Source: CBDFKQ01 sp965248855 (GTDB lineage: Bacteria > Bacteroidota > Bacteroidia > Cytophagales > 172606-1). From it: a stretch of 64,000 nt of DNA. The notes beneath the pieces are model-generated. The model saw nothing but the letters and a program-made list of their open reading frames with translations. It searched no databases and was not told the origin of the DNA. How positions within the stretch are numbered: the stretch's first letter is position 1; each line of letters starts with the position of its first letter. The stretch is from contig CBDFKQ010000010.1 in assembly GCA_965248855.1 (NCBI GenBank), positions 274,432-338,431 of the forward strand, read 5' to 3'. Both the position numbers and the translations under genes were made by a program. Shown here one piece after another: positions 20,311 to 29,526 of this stretch.

Positions 20311-22545
20311 ATGGAACTTGAATATTTAGAAGGCTTAAATGAACCTCAGCGAGAAGCTGTTATCACTACCGAAGGTCCGCTAATGATTATTGCAGGCGCA
20401 GGTTCGGGCAAAACACGTGTACTTACTTATCGCATTGCACATTTAATAAATCAGGGAGTAGATGCTTTTCATATTCTTGCCTTAACATTTACAAATAAAG
20501 CCTCTGCAGAAATGCGTAAACGCATTGAAAAAGTGGTTGGAATGGAAGCAAGAAGCATATGGATGGGCACATTTCACTCGGTGTTTGCAAAAATACTGCG
20601 CATTGAAGCCGAAAAAATTGGTTATCATCGCGATTTTTCTATTTATGATACTGATGATTCTAAATCACTTATTCGTTCACTTCTGAAAGAATTAAATCTG
20701 GATGATAAAACTTATAGGGTGAATACCGTATTATATAGAATATCAAATGCGAAAAACCAACTTATTTCATATCAGGCTTACGCAGAAAACGCAACTTTAA
20801 GAGCTGATGATGAAGCAGCAAAAATTCCTGAAATGTGGAAATTGTATAAAATGTATCAGGAACGTTCGTTTCGTGCCAACGCAATGGATTTTGATGATTT
20901 ATTATTTAATACCAATGTCCTTTTCAGAGATCATTTGGATGTACTCAATAAATACCAGCAAAAGTTTAAATATGTGATGGTTGATGAGTTTCAGGATACC
21001 AATCTTTCACAATATTTAATTACAAGAAAATTAGCTGCCGTAAATCAAAATATTTGTGTGGTTGGTGATGACGCTCAAAGCATTTATGCCTTTCGTGGAG
21101 CAGATATTCGCAATATTTTAAATTTCGAAAAAGATTACCCTGATTTAAAAGTGATTCGATTAGAACAAAATTATCGTTCTACTCAAAACATTGTTAACGT
21201 TGCCAATTCAATTATTGCAAAAAACAAATCACAACTTCCTAAAAAAGTCTGGACTTCCAATGCCAAAGGATCTTTAATTGAAGTGATAAGGGCAAACTCT
21301 GATAATGAAGAAGGAAATTTGATTGCAGATACTATTTTTGCAGATAAAATGCAGGATGGTTATTCAAATAATGATTTTGCTATTTTATACAGAACCAATG
21401 CACAATCTCGTGCATTTGAAGAAGCACTTCGCCGCAAAAATATAAAATACAGGTTGGTTGGCGGTTTATCTTTTTATCAAAGAAAAGAAATAAAAGATAT
21501 CATTTCTTACCTTAGGTTTACCTTAAACTCAAATGACGAAGAAGCATTAAAGCGAATTATTAACTTACCTAAAAGAGGAATTGGTGATACTACAATTAAT
21601 AAATTAATTGTAGCTGCCGATGAGAATAAAACTTCAATGTGGGAGGTTGTGAGCAATGTGAATCACTATATGTCCGGCAGGTTAGGTGGCTTAATTGATG
21701 AATTTTCTATTTTAATAAAAAGTTTTAAAGTAATTGCCGAAACAAAAGATGCTTTTGAAACAGCTTCGCACGTTGCCAAACAATCAGGTTTATTAAAAGA
21801 ACTGCATGAAGATAAAACGGTTGAAGGCTTAGGCAGGTATGAAAATGTGCAGGCTTTACTTAATGCCATTAAAGAGTTTGTTGATAATAATGAAAATGAA
21901 GACAAAAGTTTAAGTGCTTTCTTACAATCAGTTGCCCTTTTAACCAACGCTGATGATGAAAAGGATGGCGATAATGATAAAGTTACTTTAATGACCATAC
22001 ACTCCGCAAAAGGTTTGGAGTTTAAAAATGTTTTTATTGTTGGTTTAGAAGAAGATTTATTTCCTTCACAAATGATGTTGGGCAGCAGGGATGATTTGGA
22101 AGAGGAAAGAAGATTATTTTATGTAGCTATTACCAGGGCAGAACATAAACTTATTATCAGTTATGCCGAAAGCAGATATCAGTTTGGAAGATTAAAATCT
22201 TGTGAGCCAAGCAGGTTTTTAAAAGAAATTGATGAAAGTTTTTTAAAAATGAGCAAAAGTTTTAGTAATATTCCCACTAAATCCACCAACTTTGTAAAAA
22301 ACTTAACTACGCAGAGAACGGTTTCTTCGCCGCACACTATTATTCATAAACCGTCGGCAGATTTTAAACCGAGTGATAATAACTTATTGGCAGTGGGTTT
22401 AAGGGTTGAACATCAGAAATTTGGATTTGGTACTGTGCAGGAATTAGAAACCAATACCCCTGATAAAAAAACTAAAATTTTATTTGACAAAGCAGGAGAA
22501 AAAACCTTATTATTGAGCTTTGCAAAATTGAAGATAATGGAGTAG
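20311..22545 (+). CDS. uvrD: UvrD/PcrA-type 3'-5' DNA helicase
   Basis: This is a superfamily-1A helicase of 744 residues acting in repair and replication-fork maintenance. All motifs are visible: Walker A GAGSGKTR (about 29-36), motif Ia LTFTNKAS, motif II VDEFQDTN, motif III GDDAQSIYAFRGAD, motif IV EQNYRST, motif V TIHSAKGLEFKNVF and motif VI RRLFYVAITRAEHK. The C-terminal 55 residues (VGLRVEHQKFGFGTVQELE) resemble the PcrA C-terminal Tudor-like domain that contacts RNA polymerase. I cannot separate UvrD from PcrA by eye. The 238-bp gap upstream holds no other gene. Confidence 0.95.
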   Translation: MELEYLEGLNEPQREAVITTEGPLMIIAGAGSGKTRVLTYRIAHLINQGVDAFHILALTFTNKASAEMRKRIEKVVGMEARSIWMGTFHSVFAKILRIEAEKIGYHRDFSIYDTDDSKSLIRSLLKELNLDDKTYRVNTVLYRISNAKNQLISYQAYAENATLRADDEAAKIPEMWKLYKMYQERSFRANAMDFDDLLFNTNVLFRDHLDVLNKYQQKFKYVMVDEFQDTNLSQYLITRKLAAVNQNICVVGDDAQSIYAFRGADIRNILNFEKDYPDLKVIRLEQNYRSTQNIVNVANSIIAKNKSQLPKKVWTSNAKGSLIEVIRANSDNEEGNLIADTIFADKMQDGYSNNDFAILYRTNAQSRAFEEALRRKNIKYRLVGGLSFYQRKEIKDIISYLRFTLNSNDEEALKRIINLPKRGIGDTTINKLIVAADENKTSMWEVVSNVNHYMSGRLGGLIDEFSILIKSFKVIAETKDAFETASHVAKQSGLLKELHEDKTVEGLGRYENVQALLNAIKEFVDNNENEDKSLSAFLQSVALLTNADDEKDGDNDKVTLMTIHSAKGLEFKNVFIVGLEEDLFPSQMMLGSRDDLEEERRLFYVAITRAEHKLIISYAESRYQFGRLKSCEPSRFLKEIDESFLKMSKSFSNIPTKSTNFVKNLTTQRTVSSPHTIIHKPSADFKPSDNNLLAVGLRVEHQKFGFGTVQELETNTPDKKTKILFDKAGEKTLLLSFAKLKIME

Positions 22546-22548
22546 GGG

Positions 22549-22597
22549 AGACAAAAGATATTAGACAAAAGAAGAAAGACATTAGACAAAAGATAGT
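22549..22597 (+). repeat. Short repeats of GACAAAAGA
   Basis: Three copies of GACAAAAGA lie at about 22549, 22564 and 22585, with related reverse-orientation motifs (CTTGTC) at 22655-22684. The same motif recurs in reverse at 58702-58736, downstream of the recombinase gene. Non-coding. Confidence 0.5.
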
Positions 22598-22617
22598 ATA
22601 GCAACTGAAGGAAATTA

Positions 22618-22654
22618 AAGTTTCAGAAAAAATTTATAATTTTTTCTGAAACTT
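22618..22654 (+). terminator. Intrinsic terminator after uvrD
   Basis: Perfect 15-bp arms AAGTTTCAGAAAAAA / TTTTTTCTGAAACTT enclose a 7-nt loop. Confidence 0.6.
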
Positions 22655-22711
22655 CTCTTGTCCCTTGTCTCACATCTCTTGTCAAAAAAAATACTTTAAT
22701 AAAAAAAATAT

Positions 22712-23395
22712 ATGCAATTTGACTACAATACCCAAAGGCCGAAACTTGTTTTAAAGGAATATGGCAGAAATGTTCAAAAATTGGCTGCTTATATTAATAC
22801 TATTGAAAACCAAGAAGAAAGGGACAGGTTTGCCCGCATTTTAACAGATTTAATGCGACAAATTCATCCGAATATGCGTGATGGACAAGATTATTCAAAT
22901 AAACTCTGGGATGATCTTTTTATTTTATCAGGTTTTAACTTAGATGTAGAAAGCCCATATCCTTTACCTGAAAAAAATCTTTTAGGCCGGAAACCAAAAA
23001 GAGTACCTTACAATACACATGAATTAAAATACAAACATTACGGAAGGAATGTAGAGCTTATCATTGAAAAAGCTATTAAAATTACAGATCCGGAAGAAAA
23101 AGAACAGGCTATTATTTATTTGGGTAAATTAATGAAAGCTTTTTATTCAACATGGAATAAAGAAAATGTTGATGATGGAGTAATTGTTCAACACATTCGT
23201 GAAATGTCAAAAGCCAGGTTAAGCATCAGCCTTGATAAAGTTAAAAGCATGCAATTATTTGACGGTGGAATAAAAGAAAGAGAAAAACCACAATTAAATA
23301 GCAATAATGATAAAAACAGGAACAGAAATAAAAAATTAATGAACAGCGGTAAAAATTCTAATAACAATAATAACCGTAAGAAAAGGAAGTTTTAA
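22712..23395 (+). CDS. DUF4290 domain protein
   Basis: This 227-residue Bacteroidota protein of unknown function matches the DUF4290 family. It has the N-terminal FDYNTQRPKLVLKEYGRNVQ, RILTDLMRQIHPNMRDG and WDDLFILSGF. A second half repeats the theme (KHYGRNVELIIEKAIKI, YLGKLMKAFYSTWN). The last 35 residues are Asn/Lys-rich and probably disordered. It is cytoplasmic with no signal. It sits alone between two hairpin terminators, so it is probably transcribed as a single gene. Confidence 0.88.
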   Translation: MQFDYNTQRPKLVLKEYGRNVQKLAAYINTIENQEERDRFARILTDLMRQIHPNMRDGQDYSNKLWDDLFILSGFNLDVESPYPLPEKNLLGRKPKRVPYNTHELKYKHYGRNVELIIEKAIKITDPEEKEQAIIYLGKLMKAFYSTWNKENVDDGVIVQHIREMSKARLSISLDKVKSMQLFDGGIKEREKPQLNSNNDKNRNRNKKLMNSGKNSNNNNNRKKRKF

Positions 23396-23422
23396 AAATT
23401 TTCTTTATTTTTCATAAATGTT

Positions 23423-23466
23423 ATCCCTGAGCTCTATTTGATATTAATCAAATAGAGCTCAGGGAT
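23423..23466 (+). terminator. Strong intrinsic terminator after DUF4290
   Basis: Perfect 20-bp arms (ATCCCTGAGCTCTATTTGAT and its complement) enclose a 4-nt loop (23443-23446) and are followed by TTTTTTG. Confidence 0.9.
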
Positions 23467-23905
23467 TTTTTGATTAATATTGAAATTAAATTACAAAAAA
23501 AGTTTAAAGGCAAGCTATAGTTACCTTTAAACGTATTAAAAATTTAAACAATGACTGTAAAATTGAAAACCGAACTTCAAGAATATTTAAACAAAGTTTG
23601 TCCGGGTTCAAAAATTTATTTCCCAGCAGGGTCTAAGTAAGGAACCCTGCGTTAATCTCATAACATTTCAATTTAATCAAAAGCAAATCAATCAAAGTAG
23701 TATATTCCCGCGGTAGGTGCATTTCCTGACCCGGAAATTTAAAAGTAGGATTACCATTTCACGAAATGTTTAATAAAAATAAGTGACAGGTGATGACACC
23801 TGCCACGGAACTAGAAATGTTAAAAAGAGAACAGGCAAGTTCCTGCAAATTTGAAATTTCCTCAAATCAAATCACTTTTAATTATTATTAACTTCAGGAA
23901 ATACT
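23467..23905. other. Intergenic region with small hairpins, no confident gene
   Basis: This 440-bp gap holds a possible 29-codon ORF (23551-23640, starting MTVKLKTELQ), the hairpin GCAGGGT / ACCCTGC (23626-23650) overlapping its end, and a second hairpin ACAGGTG / CACCTGC near 23786-23802. The GCAGGGTC-type stem recurs at 53268-53294. The composition suggests a non-coding RNA or a decayed gene, but I recognise no family. Confidence 0.3.
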
Positions 23906-24484
23906 CTAAAATATACCCAACATTTTAATTCCATTTCCAAAAAGTTTTATAGAAATCGCTATTAAAACAGTTCCGAAAATTTTCCTTAAAATTTCAGCAC
24001 CGGAATTACCCAACTTCTTTCCAAGCCAACTTGAAGATTTTAAAACCAAATAAATCAATAAAAGATTAATAATTATCCCAACTAGAATATCAGGGTTGGT
24101 ATATTTAGCACGTAAAGATAAAATGGTTGTCATGGTTCCTGTTCCGGCAATTAAAGGAAAAGCCAGAGGTATAATTGAACTGCTGTTGGTTTCGGCATCG
24201 GGCCTGAAAATGTGCCTGCCTAAAATCATTTCTAAACCAATTAAAAAAATAATAATGGCTCCTGCTACAGAGAAAGAAGCCACATCAACTCCAAATAAAC
24301 TTAAGATAGATTCTCCGACAAAAAGGAACATTATCATTATAAAGGCTGCAGCAGTTGTAGCCTTTTCTGCTTCAATCTTTCCCACTTTTTTTCTTAAATC
24401 AATAATTACAGGAATCGAACCCAGTATATCGATTACAGAAAATAAAACAAGTGATATTTCTATTATTTTTTTAAAATCAAACAT
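23906..24484 (-). CDS. MarC/UPF0056-family integral membrane protein
   Basis: This 192-residue protein has six predicted membrane helices and fits the MarC (UPF0056, formerly multiple antibiotic resistance) family. Characteristic stretches are LFSVIDILGSIPVIIDLRKK, FSVAGAIIIFLIGLEMILGR, and IIPLAFPLIAGTGTMTTILS. The family's function is unsettled despite its name, and a transport role is only assumed. It is a single gene. Start ATG at 24484. The 380-bp gap upstream (24485-24862) is AT-rich and carries only a promoter-like box near 24833. Confidence 0.92.
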   Translation of the reverse strand: MFDFKKIIEISLVLFSVIDILGSIPVIIDLRKKVGKIEAEKATTAAAFIMIMFLFVGESILSLFGVDVASFSVAGAIIIFLIGLEMILGRHIFRPDAETNSSSIIPLAFPLIAGTGTMTTILSLRAKYTNPDILVGIIINLLLIYLVLKSSSWLGKKLGNSGAEILRKIFGTVLIAISIKLFGNGIKMLGIF

Positions 24485-24832
24485 AATTTCCTCTCTAGGG
24501 CAACCTGAAAAATTTAAATTTTGTTTTTTTTAATCAGAAATATTTGTATCTATTAATTGCTTCTAATCTAATATGTAGTTTTAATACGATTTTATGCCTG
24601 GAAGTAAATTTAAAAATTACAAAAAACAAAAATTCTTTAAACGATAAAGTATAAACATATTTTTTTATTTAACACAATAAAAATTTAATAAATTCGGATC
24701 CATTTATTTTAAGGATATGTTTATAAAATTATGTATTATTTTTGCAAAAGTTAGGATTGTTTAAAAAGGTTTGACATCATTTCTTTTTCTTTATATATTA
24801 AAAATCACCTGTTCTGTTAATATAAAAGATTT

Positions 24833-24840
24833 TATTTTTG
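24833..24840 (+). promoter_or_regulatory. -7 box for ridA-gltX
   Basis: TATTTTTG matches TAnnTTTG, 22 bp before the ridA start at 24863. No clear -33 TTG is present at the expected distance, so this is a partial match. Confidence 0.35.
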
Positions 24841-24862
24841 CATTTCATAATCAGATAAATAA

Positions 24863-25240
24863 ATGGACAAAAAAATTATTTTTACTCAAAAAGCCAACTT
24901 ACCCATTGGCCCATATAGCCAAGCTGTTCTTGCAAACGGATTTTTATTTATTTCCGGGCAGATAGCCGGCGAAAAAGTTGGAATCGGATCTATTGAAGAC
25001 GAAACAAATGTGGTGTTGGAAAACCTTAAACAAATTTTATTGGCAGCTGAGATGGATTTTTCACACGTGGTAAAATCATCTATATTCTTAAAAGATCTTA
25101 ATGATTTTGTAAAAGTAAACGAAGTGTATGGTTCGTTTTTCAAGGAAAACCCACCGGCAAGAGAGACTGTTGAGGTTTCCGGATTGCCTAAAGATGCAAG
25201 AGTTGAAATTTCTTGTATTGCGTTCAAAAGTTATAATTAA
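24863..25240 (+). CDS. ridA: RidA-family enamine/imine deaminase
   Basis: This 125-residue RidA/YjgF/YER057c protein hydrolyses reactive 2-aminoacrylate produced by PLP enzymes. Family motifs include ANLPIGPYSQAVLANGFLFI, VLENLKQILLAAEMDF and SIFLKDLNDF. The terminal ARVEISCIA carries the conserved arginine and glutamate of the active pocket. It lies 17 bp upstream of gltX and is probably co-transcribed with it. Confidence 0.95.
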   Translation: MDKKIIFTQKANLPIGPYSQAVLANGFLFISGQIAGEKVGIGSIEDETNVVLENLKQILLAAEMDFSHVVKSSIFLKDLNDFVKVNEVYGSFFKENPPARETVEVSGLPKDARVEISCIAFKSYN

Positions 25241-25257
25241 TTAATATTACCCAAATA

Positions 25258-26814
25258 ATGGATAGAGAAGTTAGAGTACGTTTTGCACCGAGCCCAACAG
25301 GCGCTTTGCACATTGGTGGTGTGCGAACTGCCTTATATAATTATTTATTTGCCAGAAAACATGGCGGAAAAATGTTATTGCGAATTGAAGACACTGATCA
25401 AAAAAGATTTGTATCGGGTGCTGAAGATTATATTTTAGACGCTTTAAAATGGACCGGTATTGAAATAGATGAAGGACAGGGAGTAGGAGGCCCACATGCA
25501 CCATATAAGCAATCTGAACGCACAGAAATTTATAAAAAATTTGCATTGGATTTAATTTCACAGGGCCATGCCTATTATGCCTTTGATACTGATGAAGAAT
25601 TGGATGCTATGCGCAAAAGATTGGAAGCAGCCAAGGTTGTTTCTCCTCAATACAATTCAATAACACGTATGCAAATGCGCAATTCAATTACTTTACCTGA
25701 AGATGAAGTAAAAGAATTACTTGCAAAAGAGGTTCCATATACAATCAGAGTAAAAATCCCTCGTAAGGAAGAAATTCGTTTTCATGATATCATTAGGGGT
25801 TGGATGGTTGTACATTCGTCAACATTAGATGATAAGGTTCTAATTAAATCAAATGGAATACCAACTTATCACATGGCAAATGTGGTTGACGATCATTTAA
25901 TGGAAATTTCTCATGTGATAAGAGGTGAAGAGTGGTTGCCATCTGCACCATTGCATGTTTTATTATACAGGTTTTTCGGTTGGGAAGATACCATGCCCCG
26001 GTTTGCACATTTACCTTTATTATTAAAACCTGACGGAAATGGGAAATTAAGCAAACGTGATGCGGATGCATTAGGATTTCCTATTTTTCCAATGAATTGG
26101 AATGGTTTAAATTCGGATGGTGAAGAAGTTACTTCTGCAGGTTATAGAGAAGAAGGTTATTTGCCCGAAGCATTAATTAATTTTCTTGCTTTTTTAGGTT
26201 GGAACCCCGGTACCAATCAAGAATTATTTTCAATGGATGAATTAATTGAATCTTTTAGTTTGGAAAGAGTTGGTAAAGCAGGTGTTAAATTTGATATTAA
26301 TAAAGCAAAATGGTATAATCAACAATACCTGCGTTTGACAAGTGATGAACATTGGGCTAAATTTTTAGTGATTGAACTTAATAAGAAAGGAATTAATTGT
26401 GATGAAGAGAAGGCAGCAAAAATTGTTCATTTATTAAAAGAAAGAGCCGTTTTTCCTCAAGATTTTGTAAATGAATCAGGTTTATTTTTTAACACACCTG
26501 AAAAGTATGACGAAAATGTGATCAACCAGAAATGGACCCGGGAAGCCGAAAAAATGATTTCTATTTTTTTGGATGAAATAAAAAATACTGCAGATTTTAA
26601 CCATGAAGTTGCTAAAACTCTTATTCATGATGTTTTAGAAAAAAATGGTGTGAAAATGGGTAAAGTAATGCAAGCACTTCGGGTTGTTATTACCGGATTG
26701 GGTACCGGCCCGGATTTAATGCTTACAATGGAAATTTTAGGAAAACAGGAAACTATTCACCGAATAGAAAAAGCACTAGAGCAATTAAAAAGTAAAGTAA
26801 TTATTCCTGCATAA
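25258..26814 (+). CDS. gltX: Glutamyl-tRNA synthetase
   Basis: This class I aminoacyl-tRNA synthetase (518 aa) charges tRNA-Glu, and often tRNA-Gln for later amidation in bacteria lacking GlnRS. The HIGH-type motif is FAPSPTGALHIGGVRTALYN (residues 8-27), and the KMSKS-type motif KLSKRDADALG is near 263. The DHLMEISHVIRGEEWL stretch is typical. It follows ridA directly, and ATG at 25258 matches the family start. Confidence 0.98.
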   Translation: MDREVRVRFAPSPTGALHIGGVRTALYNYLFARKHGGKMLLRIEDTDQKRFVSGAEDYILDALKWTGIEIDEGQGVGGPHAPYKQSERTEIYKKFALDLISQGHAYYAFDTDEELDAMRKRLEAAKVVSPQYNSITRMQMRNSITLPEDEVKELLAKEVPYTIRVKIPRKEEIRFHDIIRGWMVVHSSTLDDKVLIKSNGIPTYHMANVVDDHLMEISHVIRGEEWLPSAPLHVLLYRFFGWEDTMPRFAHLPLLLKPDGNGKLSKRDADALGFPIFPMNWNGLNSDGEEVTSAGYREEGYLPEALINFLAFLGWNPGTNQELFSMDELIESFSLERVGKAGVKFDINKAKWYNQQYLRLTSDEHWAKFLVIELNKKGINCDEEKAAKIVHLLKERAVFPQDFVNESGLFFNTPEKYDENVINQKWTREAEKMISIFLDEIKNTADFNHEVAKTLIHDVLEKNGVKMGKVMQALRVVITGLGTGPDLMLTMEILGKQETIHRIEKALEQLKSKVIIPA

Positions 26815-26836
26815 TATTTTTAAAATTAAATATTAA

Positions 26837-26868
26837 ATATCGAAATATCAATATTGATATTTCGATAT
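26837..26868. repeat. Perfect 32-bp palindrome, copy 4 of the AT-rich repeat
   Basis: The left arm ATATCGAAATATCAAT is followed immediately by its exact complement ATTGATATTTCGATAT with no loop. It lies between gltX and the next small gene, 25 bp before its start. It could act as a terminator-like cruciform or a dimeric protein site. Confidence 0.75.
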
Positions 26869-26892
26869 TGCAACCGGTATAAAAAGTATGTT

Positions 26893-27102
26893 ATGAAAAA
26901 GAAAAAAAAACAATCATCAATAGATTCAGCCCCAAAAGTAAACCCTGAATTAGAAGGGTTTGAAATTCGTATCAATTCTTTTGGAGAAATTGTAAGCAAT
27001 TATGATGTGGAAAGAATAAATGATTTTTTAAATAAACATGTTGACGATAAAAAACTCAGGCATTTAAATGATGATGAAAAAGAGGAAGGGGAGAAAGAAT
27101 AA
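26893..27102 (+). CDS. Small charged hypothetical protein
   Basis: This 69-residue cytoplasmic protein is read from the ATG at 26893. A TTG at 26854 would place the start inside the palindrome and is rejected. It has a Lys-rich N-terminus (MKKKKKQSSIDSAPKVNPEL), a middle that looks folded (GFEIRINSFGEIVSNYDVER, INDFLNKHVDDKKL) and an acidic tail. It follows gltX on the same strand with 78 bp between. I do not recognise a family with a known function. Small proteins of this look are common in Bacteroidota. Confidence 0.65.
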   Translation: MKKKKKQSSIDSAPKVNPELEGFEIRINSFGEIVSNYDVERINDFLNKHVDDKKLRHLNDDEKEEGEKE

Positions 27103-27134
27103 ATATATGATAAAAGAAATCATCACATAAGTTA

Positions 27135-27656
27135 CTAATCAATAAATTCCACAGCCTTAATTAAACTTTCTGCTGAATGCGTTGCCATTTTTTCAGCTTC
27201 AGCATCATGATAATCTTTGTGATATATGTAAAGGGTTTTACATTCGGTTTTTTGCCCTGCTTCAATATCTCTTTTTTTATCTCCTACCATCCACGATTGC
27301 CTTAAATCAATGTTAAAACGAGCAGCCCCTTTTTCAATCATTAATGAATCGGGTTTGCGAAGTAAAGATTCTGTATCATAATCAGGATGGAAAGGAGAAA
27401 AATAAAAAGCATCAATAATACCTCCGGTTTTTTCCTGTAAAACTTTATGGCATTGATCAACTAAATCGCTGTTATATTTACCTTTTGCAATTCCCGATTG
27501 ATTTGTTACTACAATTAAATAAAAACCTTTTTCCTTTAAAATTTTCAAAGCTTCAGGCACTCCTTCCGAAACAACAAATTCATTAATATCTAATACATAA
27601 TCACCCAATTCGTTATTTAAAACGCCATCCCTATCCAAAAATACTGCCTTGTTCAT
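27135..27656 (-). CDS. gmhB: D-glycero-D-manno-heptose-1,7-bisphosphate 7-phosphatase (HAD-IIIA)
   Basis: This 173-residue HAD phosphatase belongs to the GmhB/histidinol-phosphatase branch. It has the nucleophile motif KAVFLDRDGVLNNE (Asp8 and Asp10), motif II VVTNQSGIAKG, and motif III/IV MVGDKKRDIEAG. Together with hldD in this window it indicates ADP-heptose synthesis for lipopolysaccharide. The usual zinc-loop cysteines are not evident, as in some members. It lies downstream of the lipA terminator on the same strand. Confidence 0.85.
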   Translation of the reverse strand: MNKAVFLDRDGVLNNELGDYVLDINEFVVSEGVPEALKILKEKGFYLIVVTNQSGIAKGKYNSDLVDQCHKVLQEKTGGIIDAFYFSPFHPDYDTESLLRKPDSLMIEKGAARFNIDLRQSWMVGDKKRDIEAGQKTECKTLYIYHKDYHDAEAEKMATHSAESLIKAVEFID

Positions 27657-27715
27657 TTAATTAAATTTAAAACGTTAAATACTTTAATTTTCCGAAAATT
27701 AATTTTAAAAAAAAA

Positions 27716-27744
27716 TAGCCTCATAAATTAAATTTATGAGGCTA
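27716..27744 (-). terminator. Intrinsic terminator after lipA
   Basis: Perfect 14-bp arms TAGCCTCATAAATT / AATTTATGAGGCTA surround one base. On the minus strand a run of nine T follows, as expected for lipA, which ends at 27761. Confidence 0.9.
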
Positions 27745-27760
27745 AAATATTTTTTATAAT

Positions 27761-28645
27761 TTAAATTGGCACATTCACATGCATTTCAGCGTGATAAGAG
27801 GACCGTACAAGTGCACCTGCTTCCACATATTTCAAACCTCTTCTTAGGCCTTCCTCCTTATAATGTTCAAACATATCAGGGTGAATATATTCTACTACTT
27901 CCAAATGCATTTTTGTAGGTTGAAGGTATTGACCAAGTGTAAGTATATCTAATCCGTTGGCAACTAAATCGTCCATTGCTTCAAAAACTTCATCATGTGT
28001 TTCTCCTAAGCCAAGCATAATGCCGGATTTTGTTCTTTTCCCTTGTTCTTTTGTTCTTTTAGTTTGCTCTAAACTTCTTTCGTATTTAGCTTGTGGTCGT
28101 ACTTTTCGATATAAGGATTTTACAGTTTCCATATTATGAGAAATTACTTCCTGCCCGCCTTCAATCATTTTTGCCAGTGCATCCCAATTGCTTTTTACAT
28201 CAGGGATAAGAGTTTCTATTGTAGTTTGAGGAGATAAATATTTTGTTTGAACAACTGTTTGAAACCATATTTCGGCACCTTTGTCTTTTAATTCATCTCT
28301 GTTTACTGATGTAATGACCGCATGCTTAACACCCATTAATTTTATTGCTTCTGCAACTCTGCGCGGCTCATCAATATCATATTCGGTCGGCCTGCCGGTA
28401 GCAACAGCACAAAATGTACAGCTTCGGGTGCATACATTTCCTAAAATCATAAAAGTGGCAGTTCCTGCTCCCCAGCATTCTCCCATATTAGGGCAACTTC
28501 CACTTTGGCAAATGGTATGTAATTTATGTTCGTTTACAATTTGGCTTACATTTTTATACGTTTCTCCAACCGGTAATTTTACTCTTAACCAGTTTGGTTT
28601 ACGCCCAGTATTTTTTTCAGATATAATGACGGGTAATTCTATCAT
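27761..28645 (-). CDS. lipA: Lipoyl synthase
   Basis: This radical-SAM enzyme inserts two sulfur atoms into octanoylated lipoyl domains. I chose ATG at 28645 (294 aa). A GTG 11 codons earlier is in frame but gives an untypical extension. The auxiliary cluster motif CQSGSCPNMGEC and the radical-SAM motif CTRSCTFCAV are both intact. Further landmarks are AVITSVNRDEL, ISHNMETV and GIMLGLGET. The terminal RSSYHAE serine is the conserved ligand of the auxiliary cluster. An outer-membrane protein gene lies 84 bp upstream. Confidence 0.97.
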   Translation of the reverse strand: MIELPVIISEKNTGRKPNWLRVKLPVGETYKNVSQIVNEHKLHTICQSGSCPNMGECWGAGTATFMILGNVCTRSCTFCAVATGRPTEYDIDEPRRVAEAIKLMGVKHAVITSVNRDELKDKGAEIWFQTVVQTKYLSPQTTIETLIPDVKSNWDALAKMIEGGQEVISHNMETVKSLYRKVRPQAKYERSLEQTKRTKEQGKRTKSGIMLGLGETHDEVFEAMDDLVANGLDILTLGQYLQPTKMHLEVVEYIHPDMFEHYKEEGLRRGLKYVEAGALVRSSYHAEMHVNVPI

Positions 28646-28729
28646 TTTAGTAAAATTTATTGCAAAAAAATTATCCACAAAAATAAGATATCTTTTGTGG
28701 ATAATTAATAATAATTAAAATATTCAATA

Positions 28730-29512
28730 TTATTTACGGCTACCAAAAAATAAAGTTAGGTAGGCTGATGTGAAAACGTTTCTATTTGGGGCGCCATACA
28801 TTATTGGAATTTCTTTTGGATAAGCTTCGATTAAAAAGCCAATATCAAAACCGGTTACACTGTTTTTAAATGCACCAAATTCAAAGCTTAAACCCAACTT
28901 AGCATTCAATCCCATTTTTAAATTCATTTCACCAAACCCCTGAAAACCTGAGGAGCCAACTATTTGTGATGGATTTAATTTATTTGAAATAACATCGGCA
29001 AACTTAATAGCCTGTATATTTTGATTTGTACCTGAATAATCATATTGAATATAATATGGCTTTAATAACCCAATGGAAAGACCTCCTGCCATAATAGCGT
29101 CAATCCTTACTCCCTGATCGGGTGCCTTGCGAAATAATAAAAATTCTCGACCGTATTGCGGGCGGATCACATATAAATTATTTAATTTATATTGAATATA
29201 TGAACTTGTGTTATAACCTTGTGAATTAGCGCTCGACGACGAAACACGGCTCTCTTTAGGATTTTTTACATTTACAATCTCTACAAAAAACAAATGTGAC
29301 CAATGGTTATCGATGTTTTTTGCATATTTTAATACTATACCGCCCGGCAAGCCTGAATTTGTATTGATGGTTATCCCATATGTAAATTCCGTTGAAAAAC
29401 TGTCTTCATCTTCTGTTTGTGCTTGTACAGAAAATCCTAAAAACAAAAAGAAAAAGGATAGCAATAAAAAAAATATCTTATTTCTTATTTCTTTAAAAGA
29501 TGTATTCAGCAT
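28730..29512 (-). CDS. Predicted outer-membrane beta-barrel protein
   Basis: This 260-residue exported protein has a signal peptide (IFFLLLSFFFLFLGFSVQAQ). It continues with alternating hydrophobic strands (FTYGITINTNSGLPGGIVLK, LFFVEIVNVK, YVIRPQYGREFLLF) and ends AYLTLFFGSRK. A small outer-membrane barrel is the best structural guess, and no function is recognised. It lies 14 bp downstream of ytxJ and 84 bp upstream of lipA. The neighbour order suggests co-transcription but does not assign a job. Confidence 0.75.
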   Translation of the reverse strand: MLNTSFKEIRNKIFFLLLSFFFLFLGFSVQAQTEDEDSFSTEFTYGITINTNSGLPGGIVLKYAKNIDNHWSHLFFVEIVNVKNPKESRVSSSSANSQGYNTSSYIQYKLNNLYVIRPQYGREFLLFRKAPDQGVRIDAIMAGGLSIGLLKPYYIQYDYSGTNQNIQAIKFADVISNKLNPSQIVGSSGFQGFGEMNLKMGLNAKLGLSFEFGAFKNSVTGFDIGFLIEAYPKEIPIMYGAPNRNVFTSAYLTLFFGSRK

Positions 29513-29526
29513 AAAACAGTTTTTAA

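Noticed and set aside
23551..23640. Small ORF of 29 codons (MTVKLKTELQ...)
   Set aside because: There is no clear ribosome site and no recognised relative. It overlaps a hairpin, so it is not listed as a gene.
27761..28678. GTG start giving lipA 11 extra residues
   Set aside because: The ATG at 28645 leaves a typical LipA N-terminus. The extension has no match to the family.
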